A stretch of DNA of 64,000 nt from Patagioenas fasciata. Taxonomy: Eukaryota > Chordata > Aves > Columbiformes > Columbidae. The translations under genes and the position numbers were made by a program. The notes below the pieces were generated by a model, which was given only the letters and a program-made list of their open reading frames with translations, ran no database searches and was not told the DNA's origin. Shown in pieces: positions 14,401 to 27,400 of this stretch (positions within the stretch are counted from its first letter, which is position 1; every line of letters begins with the position of its first letter). The stretch is from positions 501,001 through 565,000 of the forward strand of contig NW_027288510.1 in NCBI RefSeq assembly GCF_037038585.1, given 5' to 3'.

Positions 14401-16328
14401 TGTGACATTCTTGGACCCCACTTTGTCCCCAGGGCCTATTGTGACACCATGGGGACCCCTCCTTGTCACTGGGGACCCATTGTGATACCATGGGGACCCC
14501 GCCTTGTCCTCAGGACTCATTCTCACATCGTGGACGCCCCCCATTGTCCCCAGGGCCCATTGTGACATCCACTGCACCCCCTTGTCCCCAGGGCCCATTG
14601 TGACATTCAGGGGACCCCTCTTTGTCCCCAGGGCCCATTGTGACATCCTGGGGACCCCCCCTTGTCCCCAGGGCCCATTGTGACGTCCCAGGACCCCCCA
14701 TTGTCCCCAGGGCCCATTGTGACATCCTGTGGATCCCTCCTTGTCCCCAGGGCCCATTGTGACGTCCCAGGACCCCCCATTGTCCCCAGGGCCCATTGTG
14801 ATATGTTGGGGAGCCCTCTTTGTCCCCAGGGCCCATTGTGAAATTCAGGGGACCCCAACTTGTCCTCAGGGCCCATTCTGATATCCTGGGGACACTCTTT
14901 GTCCCCAGGGCCCATTGTGACATCCTGGGGACCCCATTGTCACCAAAGTCCATTGTGATATCCTGGCGACCACCTTTTGTCCCCAGGGCCCATTGTGATA
15001 TCCTGAGGATCGCCCTTTGTCCCCAGGGCCCATTGTGACGTCCCAGGACCCCCCATTGTCCCCAGGGCCCATTGTGATATGTTGGGGAGCCCTCTTTGTC
15101 CCCAGGGCCCATTGTGACATTCAGGGGCCCCCATTTCTCATTGGGGCCCATTGTGAGATCCCAGGACCCCACATTGTCCCAAGGGCCCATTGTGACTTTC
15201 AGGGGACTCCACTTGTCCCCAGGACCCATTGTGACACTATAGGGACCCCTCCTTGTGCCCAGTGCCCATTGTGACACCGTGGGTACCACCCTTGTCCGCA
15301 GGGCCCATTGTGACATCCTGGGGACACCCCCTTGTCCCCAGGGCCCATTGTGACGTCCCAGGACCCCCCTTTGTCCCCAGGACCCATTGTGACATTCAGG
15401 GGACCCCCTTTGTCACTGGGGCCCATTGTGAAATCCCAGGACCCCACACTGTCCCCAGGGCCCATTGTGACATCCTGGGGACCCCCCCTTTGTCCCCAGT
15501 GCCCATTGTGACATCCTGCGGACCCCCCTTTGTCCCCAGGGGCCATTTTGACATTCAGGGGACCCACCATTGTCCTCAGGGCCCATTGTGAGGTCCCAGG
15601 ACCCTCCATTGTCCCCAGGGCCCATTGTGACATCCTCGGCACCCCCTTGTCCCCAGGGTCCATTGTGACACTATGGGGACCCCCCCTTGTGCCCAGGCCC
15701 CATTGTGACACTGTGGGTACCACCCTTGTCTGCAGGGCTCATTGTGACATCCCAGCACCCCCCATTGTCTCCAGGGCCCATTGTGACATTCAGGGGACCC
15801 CCCTTGTCCCCAGGGCCCATTCTGATACCGTGGGGACCCCCTTTGTCCCCAGGGCCCATTGTGACATACTGGGGATCCTCTTTGTCCCCAGGGCCCATTG
15901 TGACATCCTGGGGACCCCCTTTGTCCCCAGGGCCCATTGTGGCACCATAGGGACCCCCTTTGTCACTGGGGCCCATTGTGACATCCCAGGACCCCCCCTG
16001 GTCCCCAGGGCCCATTGTGACATTCTGGGGACCCTCTTTGTCCCAAGACTTCATTGTGACATCCTGGGGACCCCCCTTGTCCTCAGGGTCCATTGTGACA
16101 GCCCAGGACCTTACTTTGTCCCCAGGGCCCATTGTGACATCCTGGCGACCCCCCCTTGTCCCCAGGGCCCATTGTGACATCCTGGGGATCCCTCCTTGTC
16201 CCCAGGGCCCATTGTGACATCCCAGGACCCCCCATTGTCCCCAGGGCCCATTGTGACATCCTCTGCACCCCCTTGTCCCCAGGGCCCATTGTGACATTCA
16301 GGGAACCCCTCTTTGTCCCCAGGGCCCA
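11409..16328 (+). repeat. Higher-order repeat 1, copy 2 (~4.92 kb)
   Basis: Near-identical to copy 1 and copy 3 in unit order. Phase with copy 3 is an exact 4920 bp until about 15060. Roughly 120 minisatellite units make up one copy. Confidence 0.85.
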
Positions 16329-19300
16329 TTGTGACATCCTGGCCAACCCCTTGCTCCCAGGGCCCGTTGTGGCACCATGGGGACACCCCCTTTGTCCCCA
16401 GGGCCCATTTTGACATCCCAGGACCCCCCTTTGTCCCCAGGGCCCATTGTAGCACCATGGGGACCCCCTTTGACCCCAGGGCCCATTGTGACATCCTGGG
16501 GAACCCCCTTGTCCCCAGGGCCCATTGTGACGTCCCAGGACCCCCCATTGTCCCCACGGCCCATTGTGACATTCAGGGGACCCCACTTTGTCCCCAGGGC
16601 CCATTGTGACGTCCGAGGACCCGACATTGTCCCCAGGGCCCATTGTGACGTCCCAGGACCCCCCATTGTCCCCACGGCACATTGTGACATTCAGGGGACC
16701 CCACTTTGTCCCCAGGGCCCATTGTGACATCCAGGGGACCCCCTTTGTCGCCAGGGCCCATTGTGGCACCATGAGGACCCTCTTTGTCACTGGAGCCCAT
16801 TGTGACATCCCATGACCCCCCTTTGTCCCCAGTGCTATTGTGAAATCCTGGGGACCCCTTTTGTCCCCAGGGCCCATTGTGGCACCATGGGGAACCCCTT
16901 TGTCACTGGGGGCCATTGTGACATTCCAGGATTCCACTTTGTCCCCAGGGCTCGTTCTGAACACCTTGGGGACTCCCATTGTCCCCAGGGCCCATTGTGA
17001 CATCCTGGGCAACCCCATTGTCCCCAGGGCCCATTGTGACATCTGGGGAACGCCCTTGTCCCCAGGACCCATCATGGCACCGTGGGGACCCTCCTTGTCA
17101 CTTGGGCCCATTGTGACACCATGGGGACCCCCCCTTTATCCCCAGTGCCCATTGTGACATCCTGCGGACCCCGCTTTGTCCCCAGGGCCCATTTTGACAT
17201 TCAGGGGGCCCACCATTGTCCCCAGGGCCCATTGTGAGGTCCCAGGACCCCCCATTGTCCCCAGGGCCCATTGTGACATCCTCGGCACCCCCTTGTCCCC
17301 AGGGTCCATTATGACATCCCAGGACCCCCCCTTGTGCCCAGGGCCCATTGTGACATTCAGGGTACCCCCCTTTGTCCCCAGGGCCCATTGTGACATCGTG
17401 GGGACCCCCTTTGTCCCAAGACTTCATTGTGACATCCTGGGGTCCCCCCTTGTCCCCAGGGCCCATTGTGACATCCTGGGGACCCCCCCTTGTCCCCAGG
17501 GCCCATTGTGACATCCCAGGACCCCCCATTGTCCCCAGGGCCCATTGTGACATCCTCGGCACGCCCTTGTCCCCAGGGCCCATTGTGACATCCTGGGGAC
17601 CCCCCCTTGTCCCCAGGGCCCATTGTGACATCCCAGGACCCCCCATTGTCCCCAGGGCCCATTGTGACATCCTCGGCACGCCCTTGTCCCCAGGGCCCAT
17701 TGTGACATCCTGGGGACCCCCCCTTGTCCCCAGGGCCCATTGTGACGTCCCAGGACCCCCCATTGTCCCCCGGGGCCCATTGTGACATCCTGGGGATCCC
17801 TCCTTGTCCCCAGGGCCCATTGTGATGTCCCAGGACCCCCCATTGTCCCCAGGGCCAATTGTGACATCCTGGGGTCCCCCCCTTGTCCCCAGGGCCCATT
17901 GTGACATCCTGGGGACCCCCCCTTGTCCCCAGGGCCCATTGTGACGTCCCAGGTCCCCCCATTGTCCCCAGGGCCCATTGTGACGTCCTGGGGATCCCTC
18001 CTTGACCCCAGGGCCCATTGTGACATCCCAGGACCCCCCATTTTCCCCAGGACCTATTGTGACATTCAGGGGACCCCCTTTGTCACTGGGGCCCATTGTG
18101 ACACCATGGAGACCCCCGCTTGTCCTCAGGCTCCATTGTGACATCCTGGGCACCCCCTTGCTTCCAGGGCCCGTTGTGGCACCATGGGGACACCCCCTTT
18201 GTCCCCAGGACCCATTGTGACATCCCAGGACCCCCCTTTGTCCCCAGGGCCCATTGTAGCACCATGGGGACCCCCTTTGACCCCAGGGCCCATTGTGGTA
18301 CTATGGCAACCCCTTTTGTCCCCAGGGCCCATTGTGACATTCTTGGACCCCACTTTGTCCCCAGGGCCTATTGTGACACCATGGGGACCCCTCCTTGCCA
18401 CTGGGGACCCATTGTGACACCATGGGGACCCCCCCTTGTCCTCAGGAGTCATTCTGACATCCTGGACACCCCCCATTGTCCCCAGGGCCCATTGTGACAT
18501 CCACTGCACCCCCCTGTCCCCAGGGCCCATTGTGACATTCAGGGGACTCCTCTTTGTCCCCAGGGCCCATTGTGACATCCTGGGGACCCCCCCTTGTCCC
18601 CAGGGCCCATTGTGACGTCCCAGGACCCCCCATTGTCACCAGGGCCAATTGTGACATCCTGGGGATCCCTCCTTGTCTTCAGGGCCCATTGTGATGTCCG
18701 AGGACCCCCCATTGTCCCCAGGGCCCATTGTGACATCCTCTGCACCCCCTTGTCCCCAGGGCCCATTGTGACATTCAGGGGACCCCTCTTTGTCCCCAGG
18801 GCCCATTGTGACATCCTGGGGATCCCTCCTTGTCCCCAGGGCCCATTGTGACGTCCCAGGACCCCCCATTGTCCCCAGGACCTATTGTGACATTCAGGGG
18901 ACCCCCTTTGTCACTGGGGCCCATTGTGACACCATGGGGACCCCTCCTTGTCACTGGGGACCCATTATGACACCATGGGGACCCCCCTTGTCCTCAGGAC
19001 TCATTCTCACATCCTGGACACCCCCCATTGTCCCCAGGGCCCATTGTGACATTCAGGGGACCCCTCTTTGTCCCCAGGGCCCATTGTGACATCCTGGGGA
19101 CCCCCCCTTGTCCCCAGGGCCCATTGTGACATTCAGGGGAGCCCTCTTTGTCCCCAGGGCCCATTGTGACATCCTGGGGACCCTCTTTGTCACTGGGGCC
19201 TCTTGTGACATCCCAGGACCCCCCTTTGTCCCCAGGGCCCATTGTAGCACCATGGGGACCCCCTTTGACCCCAGGGCCCATTGTGGCACCATGGCAACCG

Positions 19301-21208
19301 CTTTTGTCCCCAGGGCCCATTGTGACATTCTTGGACCCCACTTTGTCCCCAGGGCCTATTGTGACACCATGGGGACCCCTCCTTGTCACTGGGGACCCAT
19401 TGTGATACCATGGGGACCCCGCCTTGTCCTCAGGACTCATTCTCACATCGTGGACGCCCCCCATTGTCCCCAGGGCCCATTGTGACATCCACTGCACCCC
19501 CTTGTCCCCAGGGCCCATTGTGACATTCAGGGGACCCCTCTTTGTCCCCAGGGCCCATTGTGACATCCTGGGGACCCCCCCTTGTCCCCAGGGCCCATTG
19601 TGACGTCCCAGGACCCCCCATTGTCCCCAGGGCCCATTGTGACATCCTGTGGATCCCTCCTTGTCCCCAGGGCCCATTGTGACGTCCCAGGACCCCCCAT
19701 TGTCCCCAGGGCCCATTGTGATATGTTGGGGAGCCCTCTTTGTCCCCAGGGCCCATTGTGAAATTCAGGGGACCCCAACTTGTCCTCAGGGCCCATTCTG
19801 ATATCCTGGGGACACTCTTTGTCCCCAGGGCCCATTGTGACATCCTGGGGACCCCATTGTCACCAAAGCCCATTGTGATATCCTGGCGACCACCTTTTGT
19901 CCCCAGGGCCCATTGTGATATCCTGAGGATCGCCCTTTGTCCCCAGGGCCCATTGTGACGTCCCAGGACCCCCCATTGTCCCCAGGGCCCATTGTGACAT
20001 TCAGGGGCCCCCATTTCTCATTGGGGCCCATTGTGAGATCCCAGGACCCCACATTGTCCCAAGGGCCCATTGTGACTTTCAGGGGACTCCACTTGTCCCC
20101 AGGACCCATTGTGACACTATAGGGACCCCTCCTTGTGCCCAGTGCCCATTGTGACACCGTGGGTACCACCCTTGTCCGCAGGGCCCATTGTGACATCCTG
20201 GGGACACCCCCTTGTCCCCAGGGCCCATTGTGACGTCCCAGGACCCCCCTTTGTCCCCAGGACCCATTGTGACATTCAGGGGACCCCCTTTGTCACTGGG
20301 GCCCATTGTGAAATCCCAGGACCCCACACTGTCCCCAGGGCCCATTGTGACATCCTGGGGACCCCCCCTTTGTCCCCAGTGCCCATTGTGACATCCTGCG
20401 GACCCCCCTTTGTCCCCAGGGGCCATTTTGACATTCAGGGGACCCACCATTGTCCTCAGGGCCCATTGTGAGGTCCCAGGACCCTCCATTGTCCCCAGGG
20501 CCCATTGTGACATCCTCGGCACCCCCTTGTCCCCAGGGTCCATTGTGACACTATGGGAACCCCCCCTTGTGCCCAGGCCCCATTGTGACACTGTGGGTAC
20601 CACCCTTGTCTGCAGGGCTCATTGTGACATCCCAGCACCCCCCATTGTCTCCAGGGCCCATTGTGACATTCAGGGGACCCCCCTTGTCCCCAGGGCCCAT
20701 TCTGATACCGTGGGGACCCCCTTTGTCCCCAGGGCCCATTGTGACATACTGGGGATCCTCTTTGTCCCCAGGGCCCATTGTGACATCCTGGGGACCCCCT
20801 TTGTCCCCAGGGCCCATTGTGGCACCATAGGGACCCCCTTTGTCACTGGGGCCCATTGTGACATCCCAGGACCCCCCCTGGTCCCCAGGGCCCATTGTGA
20901 CATTCTGGGGACCCTCTTTGTCCCAAGACTTCATTGTGACATCCTGGGGACCCCCCTTGTCCTCAGGGTCCATTGTGACAGCCCAGGACCTTACTTTGTC
21001 CCCAAGGCCCATTGTGACATCCTGGCGACCCCCCCTTGTCCCCAGGGCCCATTGTGACATCCTGGGGATCCCTCCTTGTCCCCAGGGCCCATTGTGACAT
21101 CCCAGGACCCCCCATTGTCCCCAGGGCCCATTGTGACATCCTCTGCACCCCCTTGTCCCCAGGGCCCATTGTGACATTCAGGGAACCCCTCTTTGTCCCC
21201 AGGGCCCA
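16329..21208 (+). repeat. Higher-order repeat 1, copy 3 (~4.88 kb, one unit lost)
   Basis: Offset to copy 2 falls from 4920 to 4880 bp near 19990. One 40-bp unit, the GATATGTTGGGGAGCC variant present at about 15070-15110, is absent. Similarity to the HOR ends near 21220, where CTGGGGACC replaces the expected CTGGCCAACC. Confidence 0.85.
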
Positions 21209-24200
21209 TTGTGACATCCTGGGGACCCCCCATTGTCCCCAGGGCCCATTGTGACATCCTGGGGATCCCTCCTAGTCCCCAGGGCCCATTGTGACGTCCC
21301 AGGACCCCCCATTGTCCCCAGGGCCCATTGTGACATTCAGGGGACCCCCTTTGTCACTGGGGCCCATTGTGACGTCCCAGGACCCCCATTGTCCCCTTGG
21401 GCCCATTGTGACATCCTCGGCACCCCCTTGTCCCCAGGGCCCATTGTGACATTCAGGGGACCCCTCTTTGTCCCCAGGGCCCATTGTGACATCCTGGGGA
21501 CCCCCTCTTGTCCCTAGGGCCCATTGTGACGTCCCAGGACCCCCCATTGTCCCCAGGGCCCATTGTGACATCCTGGGGATCCCTCCTTGTCCCCAGGGCC
21601 CATTGTGACGTCCCAGGACCCCCCATTGTCCCCAGGGCCCATTGTGACATTCAGGGGACCCCCTTTGTCACTGGGGCCCATTGTGACATCCCAGGACCCC
21701 ACATTGTCCCCAGGGCCCATTGTGACATCCTGGGGACCCCCATGTCACTGGGACCCATTGTGACGTCCCAGGACCCCCCATTGTCCCCAGGGTCCATTGT
21801 TACATCCTGGGGACCCCCTTGTCCTCAGGGCCCATTGTGACATCCTGGGCATCCCCCTTTGTCCCCCGGGACCATTGTAACACCGTGCGGACCCCCTTTG
21901 TCCCCAGGGCCCATTGTGACACTGTGGGGAACCCCCTTGTCCCCAGGGCCTATTGTTACGTCCCAGGACCCCCATTGTCCCCAGGGCCCATTGTGACACC
22001 TTGGGGACCCCCTTGTCACTGGAGACCCATTGTGACAGCATGGGGACCACCCCTTGTCCTCAGGGCCTATTGTGAACATCCTGGGGAACCTCCATTGTCC
22101 CCAGAGCCCATTGTGAGTTCCTGGAGACCCCCTTGTCCCCAGGTCCCATTGTGACATCCTGGGGAGCCTCTTTGTCCCCACGGCCCATTGTGACATCCTG
22201 GGGACCTCCTTGTCCCCAGGACCCATCCTGGCACTGTGGAGACCTCCCTTGTCACTGGGGACCCATTGTGACACCATGGGGACCTCCCATTGTCCTCAGG
22301 GCCCATTGAGACATCCTGGGGACCCCCTTTGTCACTGGGGACCCATTGTGACATCCCAGGAACCCCATTGTCCCAAGGGCCCATTGTGACATCCTGGGGA
22401 CCCCTCTTTGTCTCCAGGACATATTGTGACACCGTGGGGACCACATTAGTCCCCAGGGCCCATTGTGACATCCTAGGAATCCCCTCTTGTCCCCAGGGCT
22501 CATTGTGACATTCTAGGACCCCACTTTGTCCCCAGGGCCTATTGTGACACCATGGGGAACCCTCCTTGTCACTGGGGACCCATTGTGACACCATGGGGAC
22601 CCCCCCTTTGTCCCCAGTGCCCATTGTGACATCCTGCCCACCCCCCTTTGTCCCCAGGGTCCATTGTGACATCCTGGGCAACCCCATTGTCCCCAGGGCC
22701 CATTGTGACATCTAGGGGGACGCCCTTGTCCCCAGGACCCATCGTGGCACCGTGGGGACCCCCATTGTCCCCAGGGCCCATTGTGACGTCCCAGGACCCC
22801 CTTTGTCACTGGGGCCCATTGTGACATCCCAGGACCCCACTTTGTCCCCAGGGCTTATTGTGACACCATGGGGATCTCCCTTGTCCCCAGGGCCCATTGT
22901 GACATTCAGGGGACGCCTCTTTGTCCCCAGGGCCCATTGTGACGTCCCGGGACCCCCCATTGTCCCCAGGGCCCATTGTGACATTCAGGGTCCCCCGTTT
23001 GTCACTGGCGCCCATTGTAACATCCCAGGACCCCACATTGTCCCCAGGGCCCATTGTGACTTTCAGGGGACCCCACTTGTCCCCAGGACCCATTGTGACA
23101 CTATAGGGACCCCACCTTGTGCCCAGTGCCCATTGTGACACCGTGGGTACCACCCTTGTCCGCAGGGCCCATTGTGACATCCTGGAAACACCCCCTTGTC
23201 CCCAGGGCCCATTGTGACGTCCTGGGAATCCCTCCTTGTCCCCAGGGCCCATTGTGACATCCAGGGGACCCCCCCTTGTCCCCAGGGCCCATTGTGACGT
23301 CCCGGGACCCCCCATTGTCCCCAGGGCCCATTGTGACATTCAGGGGCCCCCGTTTGTCACTGGGGCCCATTTTGACATTCAGGGGACCCCCCATTGTCCT
23401 CAGGGCCCATTGTGACTTTCAGGGGACCCCACTTGTCCCCAGGACCCATTGCGACACTATAGGGACCCCCCCTTGTGCCCAGTGCCCATTGTGACACCGT
23501 GGGTACCACCCTTGTCCGCAGGGCCCATTGTGACATCCTGGGGACACCCCCTTGTCCCCAGGGCCCATTGTGACATCCTGGGGATCCCTCCTTGTCCCCA
23601 GGGCCCATTGTGACGTCCCAGGACCCCCCATTGTCCCCAGGACCCATTGTGACATTTAGGGGACCCCCTTTGTCACTGGGGCCCATTTTGAAATCCCAGG
23701 ACCCCACATTGTCCCCAGGGCCCATTGTGACATCCTGGGGACACCCCCTTTGTCCCCAGTGCCCATTGTGACATCCTGCGGACCCCCCTCTGTCCCCAGG
23801 GCCCATTTTGACATTCAGGGGACCCACCATTGTCCTCAGGGCCCATTGTGAGGTCCCAGGACCCCCCATTGTCCCCAGGTCCCATTGTGACATCCTCGGC
23901 ACCCCCTTCTCCCCAGGGCCCATTGTGACATTCAGGGGACCCCACATTGTCCCCAGGGCCCATTGTGACATCCTGGGGACCCCACTTGTCCCCAGGACCC
24001 ATTGTGACACTATGGGGACCCCCCCTTGTGCCCAGGGCCCTTTGTGACACCGTGGGTACCACACTTGTCTGCAGGGCTCATTGTGACATCCCAGGACCCC
24101 CCATTGTCCCTAGGGCCCATTGTGACATTCAGGGGACCCCCCTTTGTCCCCAGGGCCCATTCTGATACCGTGGGGACCCCCTTTGTCCCCAGGGACCATT

Positions 24201-24489
24201 GTGACATGCTGGGGACCCTCCTTATCCCCAGAGCCCATTGTGACATCCAGGGGACCCCCTTTGTCCCCAGGGCCCATTGTGGCACCATAGGGACCCCCTT
24301 TGTCACTAGGGCCCATTGTGACATCCCAGGGCCCCCCTAGTCCCCAGGGCCCATTGTGACATCCTGGGGACCCCCTTTGTCCCCAGGGCCCATTGTGGCA
24401 CCATAGGGACCCCCTTTGTCACTGGGGCCCATTGTGACATCCTGGGGACCCCCCCTGGTCCCCAGGCACCATTGTGACATCCTGGGGAC
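21209..24489 (+). repeat. Diverged minisatellite between the two higher-order systems
   Basis: Same unit family with more sequence variety, for example extra CCATGGGGA and CTGTGGGGA variants around 21870-22600. No multi-kilobase period is visible. Short blocks near 22750-24060 resemble the order seen at 4600-5350, suggesting older shared ancestry. Confidence 0.7.
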
Positions 24490-27400
24490 CCCCTTTGTCC
24501 CAAGACTTCATTGTGACATCCTGGGGACCCCCCTTGTCCTCAGGGTCCATTGTGACAGCCCAGGACCTTACATTGTCCCCAGGGCCCATTGTGATATCTG
24601 GGGGACCCTCTTGTTCCCAAGGCCCATTGTGACATCCTGGGGACCCACCCTTCTCCCCAGGGCCCATTGTGACATCCCAGGACCCCCCATTGTCCCCAGA
24701 GCCCATTGTGACATCCTCGGCACCCCCTTGTCCCCAGGGCCCATTGTGACATCCTGGAGACCCCCCCTTCTTCCCAGGGCCCATTGTGACGTCCCAGGAC
24801 CCCCCATTGTCCCCAGGGCCCATTGTGACATCCTGGGGATCCCTCCTTGTCTCCAGGGCCCATTGTGATGTCCCAGGACCCCCCATTGTCCCCAGGGCCC
24901 ATTGTGACATCCTCTGCACCCCCTTGTCCCCAGGGCCCATTGTGACATTCAGGGGACCCCTCTTTGTCCCCAGGGCCCATTCTGACATCATGGGGATCCC
25001 TCCTTGTCCCCAGGGCCCATTGTGACGTCCCAGGACCCCCCATTGTCCCCAGGACCTATTGTGACATTCAGGGGACCCCCTTTGTCACTGGGGCCCATTG
25101 TGACACCATGGAGACCCCCGCTTGTCCTCAGGGTCCATTGTGACATCCTGGGCACCCCCCATTTTCCCCAGGACCCGTTGTGACATCCTGGCCACCCCCT
25201 TGCTCCCAGGGCCCGTTGTGGCACCATGGGGACACCCCCTTTGTCCCCAGAGCCCATTGTGACATCCCAGGACCCCCCTTTGTCCCCAGGGCCCATTGTA
25301 GCACCATGGGGACCCCCTTTGTCCACAGGGCTCATTGTGACATCCCAGGACCCCCCTTTGTCCCCAGGGCCTATTGTAGCACCATGGGGACCCCTTTTGT
25401 CCCCAGGGACCATTGTGACATTCTTGGACCCCACTTTGTCCCCAGGGCCTATTGTGACACCATGGGGACCCCTCCTTGTCACTGGGGACCCATTGTGACA
25501 CCATGGGGACCCCCCCTTGTCCTCAGGACTCATTCTCACATCCTGGACACCCCCCATTGTCCCCAGGGCCCATTGTAACATCCACTGCACCCCCTTGTCC
25601 CCAGGGCCCATTGTGACATTCAGGGGACCCCTCTTTGTCCCCAGGGCCCATTGTGACATCCTGGGGACCCCCCCTTGTCCCCAGGGCCCATTGTGACGTC
25701 CCAGGACCCGACATTGTCCCCAGGGCCCATTGTGACATCCTCTGCACCCCCTTGTCCCCAGGGCCCATTGTGACGTCCCAGGACCCCCCCTTGTCCCCAG
25801 GGCCCATTGTGACGTCCCAGGACCCCCCTTTGTCCCCAGGGCCCATACTGATACCGTGGGGACCCCCTTTGTCCCCAGGGCCCATTGTGACATCCAGGGG
25901 ACCCCCTTTGTCCCCAGGGCCCATTGTGGCACCATGAGGACCCTCTTTGTCACTGGAGCCCATTGTGACATCCCATGACCCCCCTTTGTCCCCAGTGCTA
26001 TTGTGAAATCCTGGGGACCCCTTTTGTCCCCAGGGCCCATTGTGGCACCATGGGGAACCCCTTTGTCACTGGGGGCCATTGTGACATTCCAGGATTCCAC
26101 TTTGTCCCCAGGGCTCGTTCTGACACCTTGGGGACTCCCATTGTCCCCAGGGCCCATTGTGACATCCTGGGCAACCCCATTGTCCCCAGGGCCCATTGTG
26201 ACATCTGGGGGACGCCCTTGTCCCCAGGACCCATCATGGCACCGTGGGGACCCTCCTTGTCACTTGGGCCCATTGTGACACCATGGGGACGCCCCCCTTT
26301 GTCCCCAGTGCCCATTGTGACATCCTGCGGACCCCCCTTTGTCCCCAGGGCCCATTGTGACATTCAGGGGACCCACCAATGTCCTCAGGTCCCATTGTGA
26401 CATCCCAGGACCCCCCATTGTCCCCAGGGCCCATTGTGACATCCTCGGCACCCCCTTGTGCCCAGGGCCCATTGTGACATTCAGGGGACCCCTCCTTGTC
26501 CCCAGGGCCCATTGTGACGTCCCAGGACCCCCCATTGTCCCCAGGGCCCATTGTGACATCCTCGGCACCCCCTTGTCCCCAGGGCCCATTGTGACGTCCC
26601 AGGACCCGCCATTGTCCCCAGGGCCCATTGTGACATCCTGGGGATCCCTCCTTGTCCCCAGGGCCCATTGTGACGTCCCAGGACCCCCCATTGTCCCCAG
26701 GGCCCATTGTGACATTCAGGGGCCCCCGTTTGTCACGGGGCCCATTGTGACATCCCAGGACCCCACATTGTCCCCAGGGCCCATTGTGACTTTCAGGGGA
26801 CCCCACTTGTCCCCAGGACCCATTGTGACACTATAGGGACCCCCCCTTGTGCCCAGTGCCCATTGTGACACCGTGGGTACCACCCTTGTCCGCAGGGCCC
26901 ATTGTGACATCCTGGGGACACCCCCTTGTCCCCAGGGCCCATTGTGACATCCTGGGAATCCCTCCTTGTCCCCAGGGCCCATCGTGACGTGCCAGGACCC
27001 CCATTTTCCCCAGGGCCCATTGTGACATCCTCGGCACCCCCTTGTCCCCAGGGCCCATTGTGACATTCAGGGGACCCCTCTTTGTCCCCAGGGCCCATTC
27101 TGACATCCTGGGGATCCCTCCTTGTCCCCAGGGCCCATTGTGACGTCCCAGGACCCCCCATTGTCCCCAGAGCCCATTGTGACATCCAGGGGACCCCCTT
27201 TGTCACTGGGGCCCATTGTGACATCCCAGGACCCCCCCTGGTCCCCAGGGCCCATTGTGACATCGGGGGGACCCCCCTTGTCCTCAGGGTCCATTGTGAC
27301 AGCCCAGGACCTTACTTTGTCCCCAGGGCCCATTGCGATATCTGGGGGACCCCCTTGTCCCCAGGGCCCATTGTGACATCCTGGGGTCCCCCCTTTGTCC

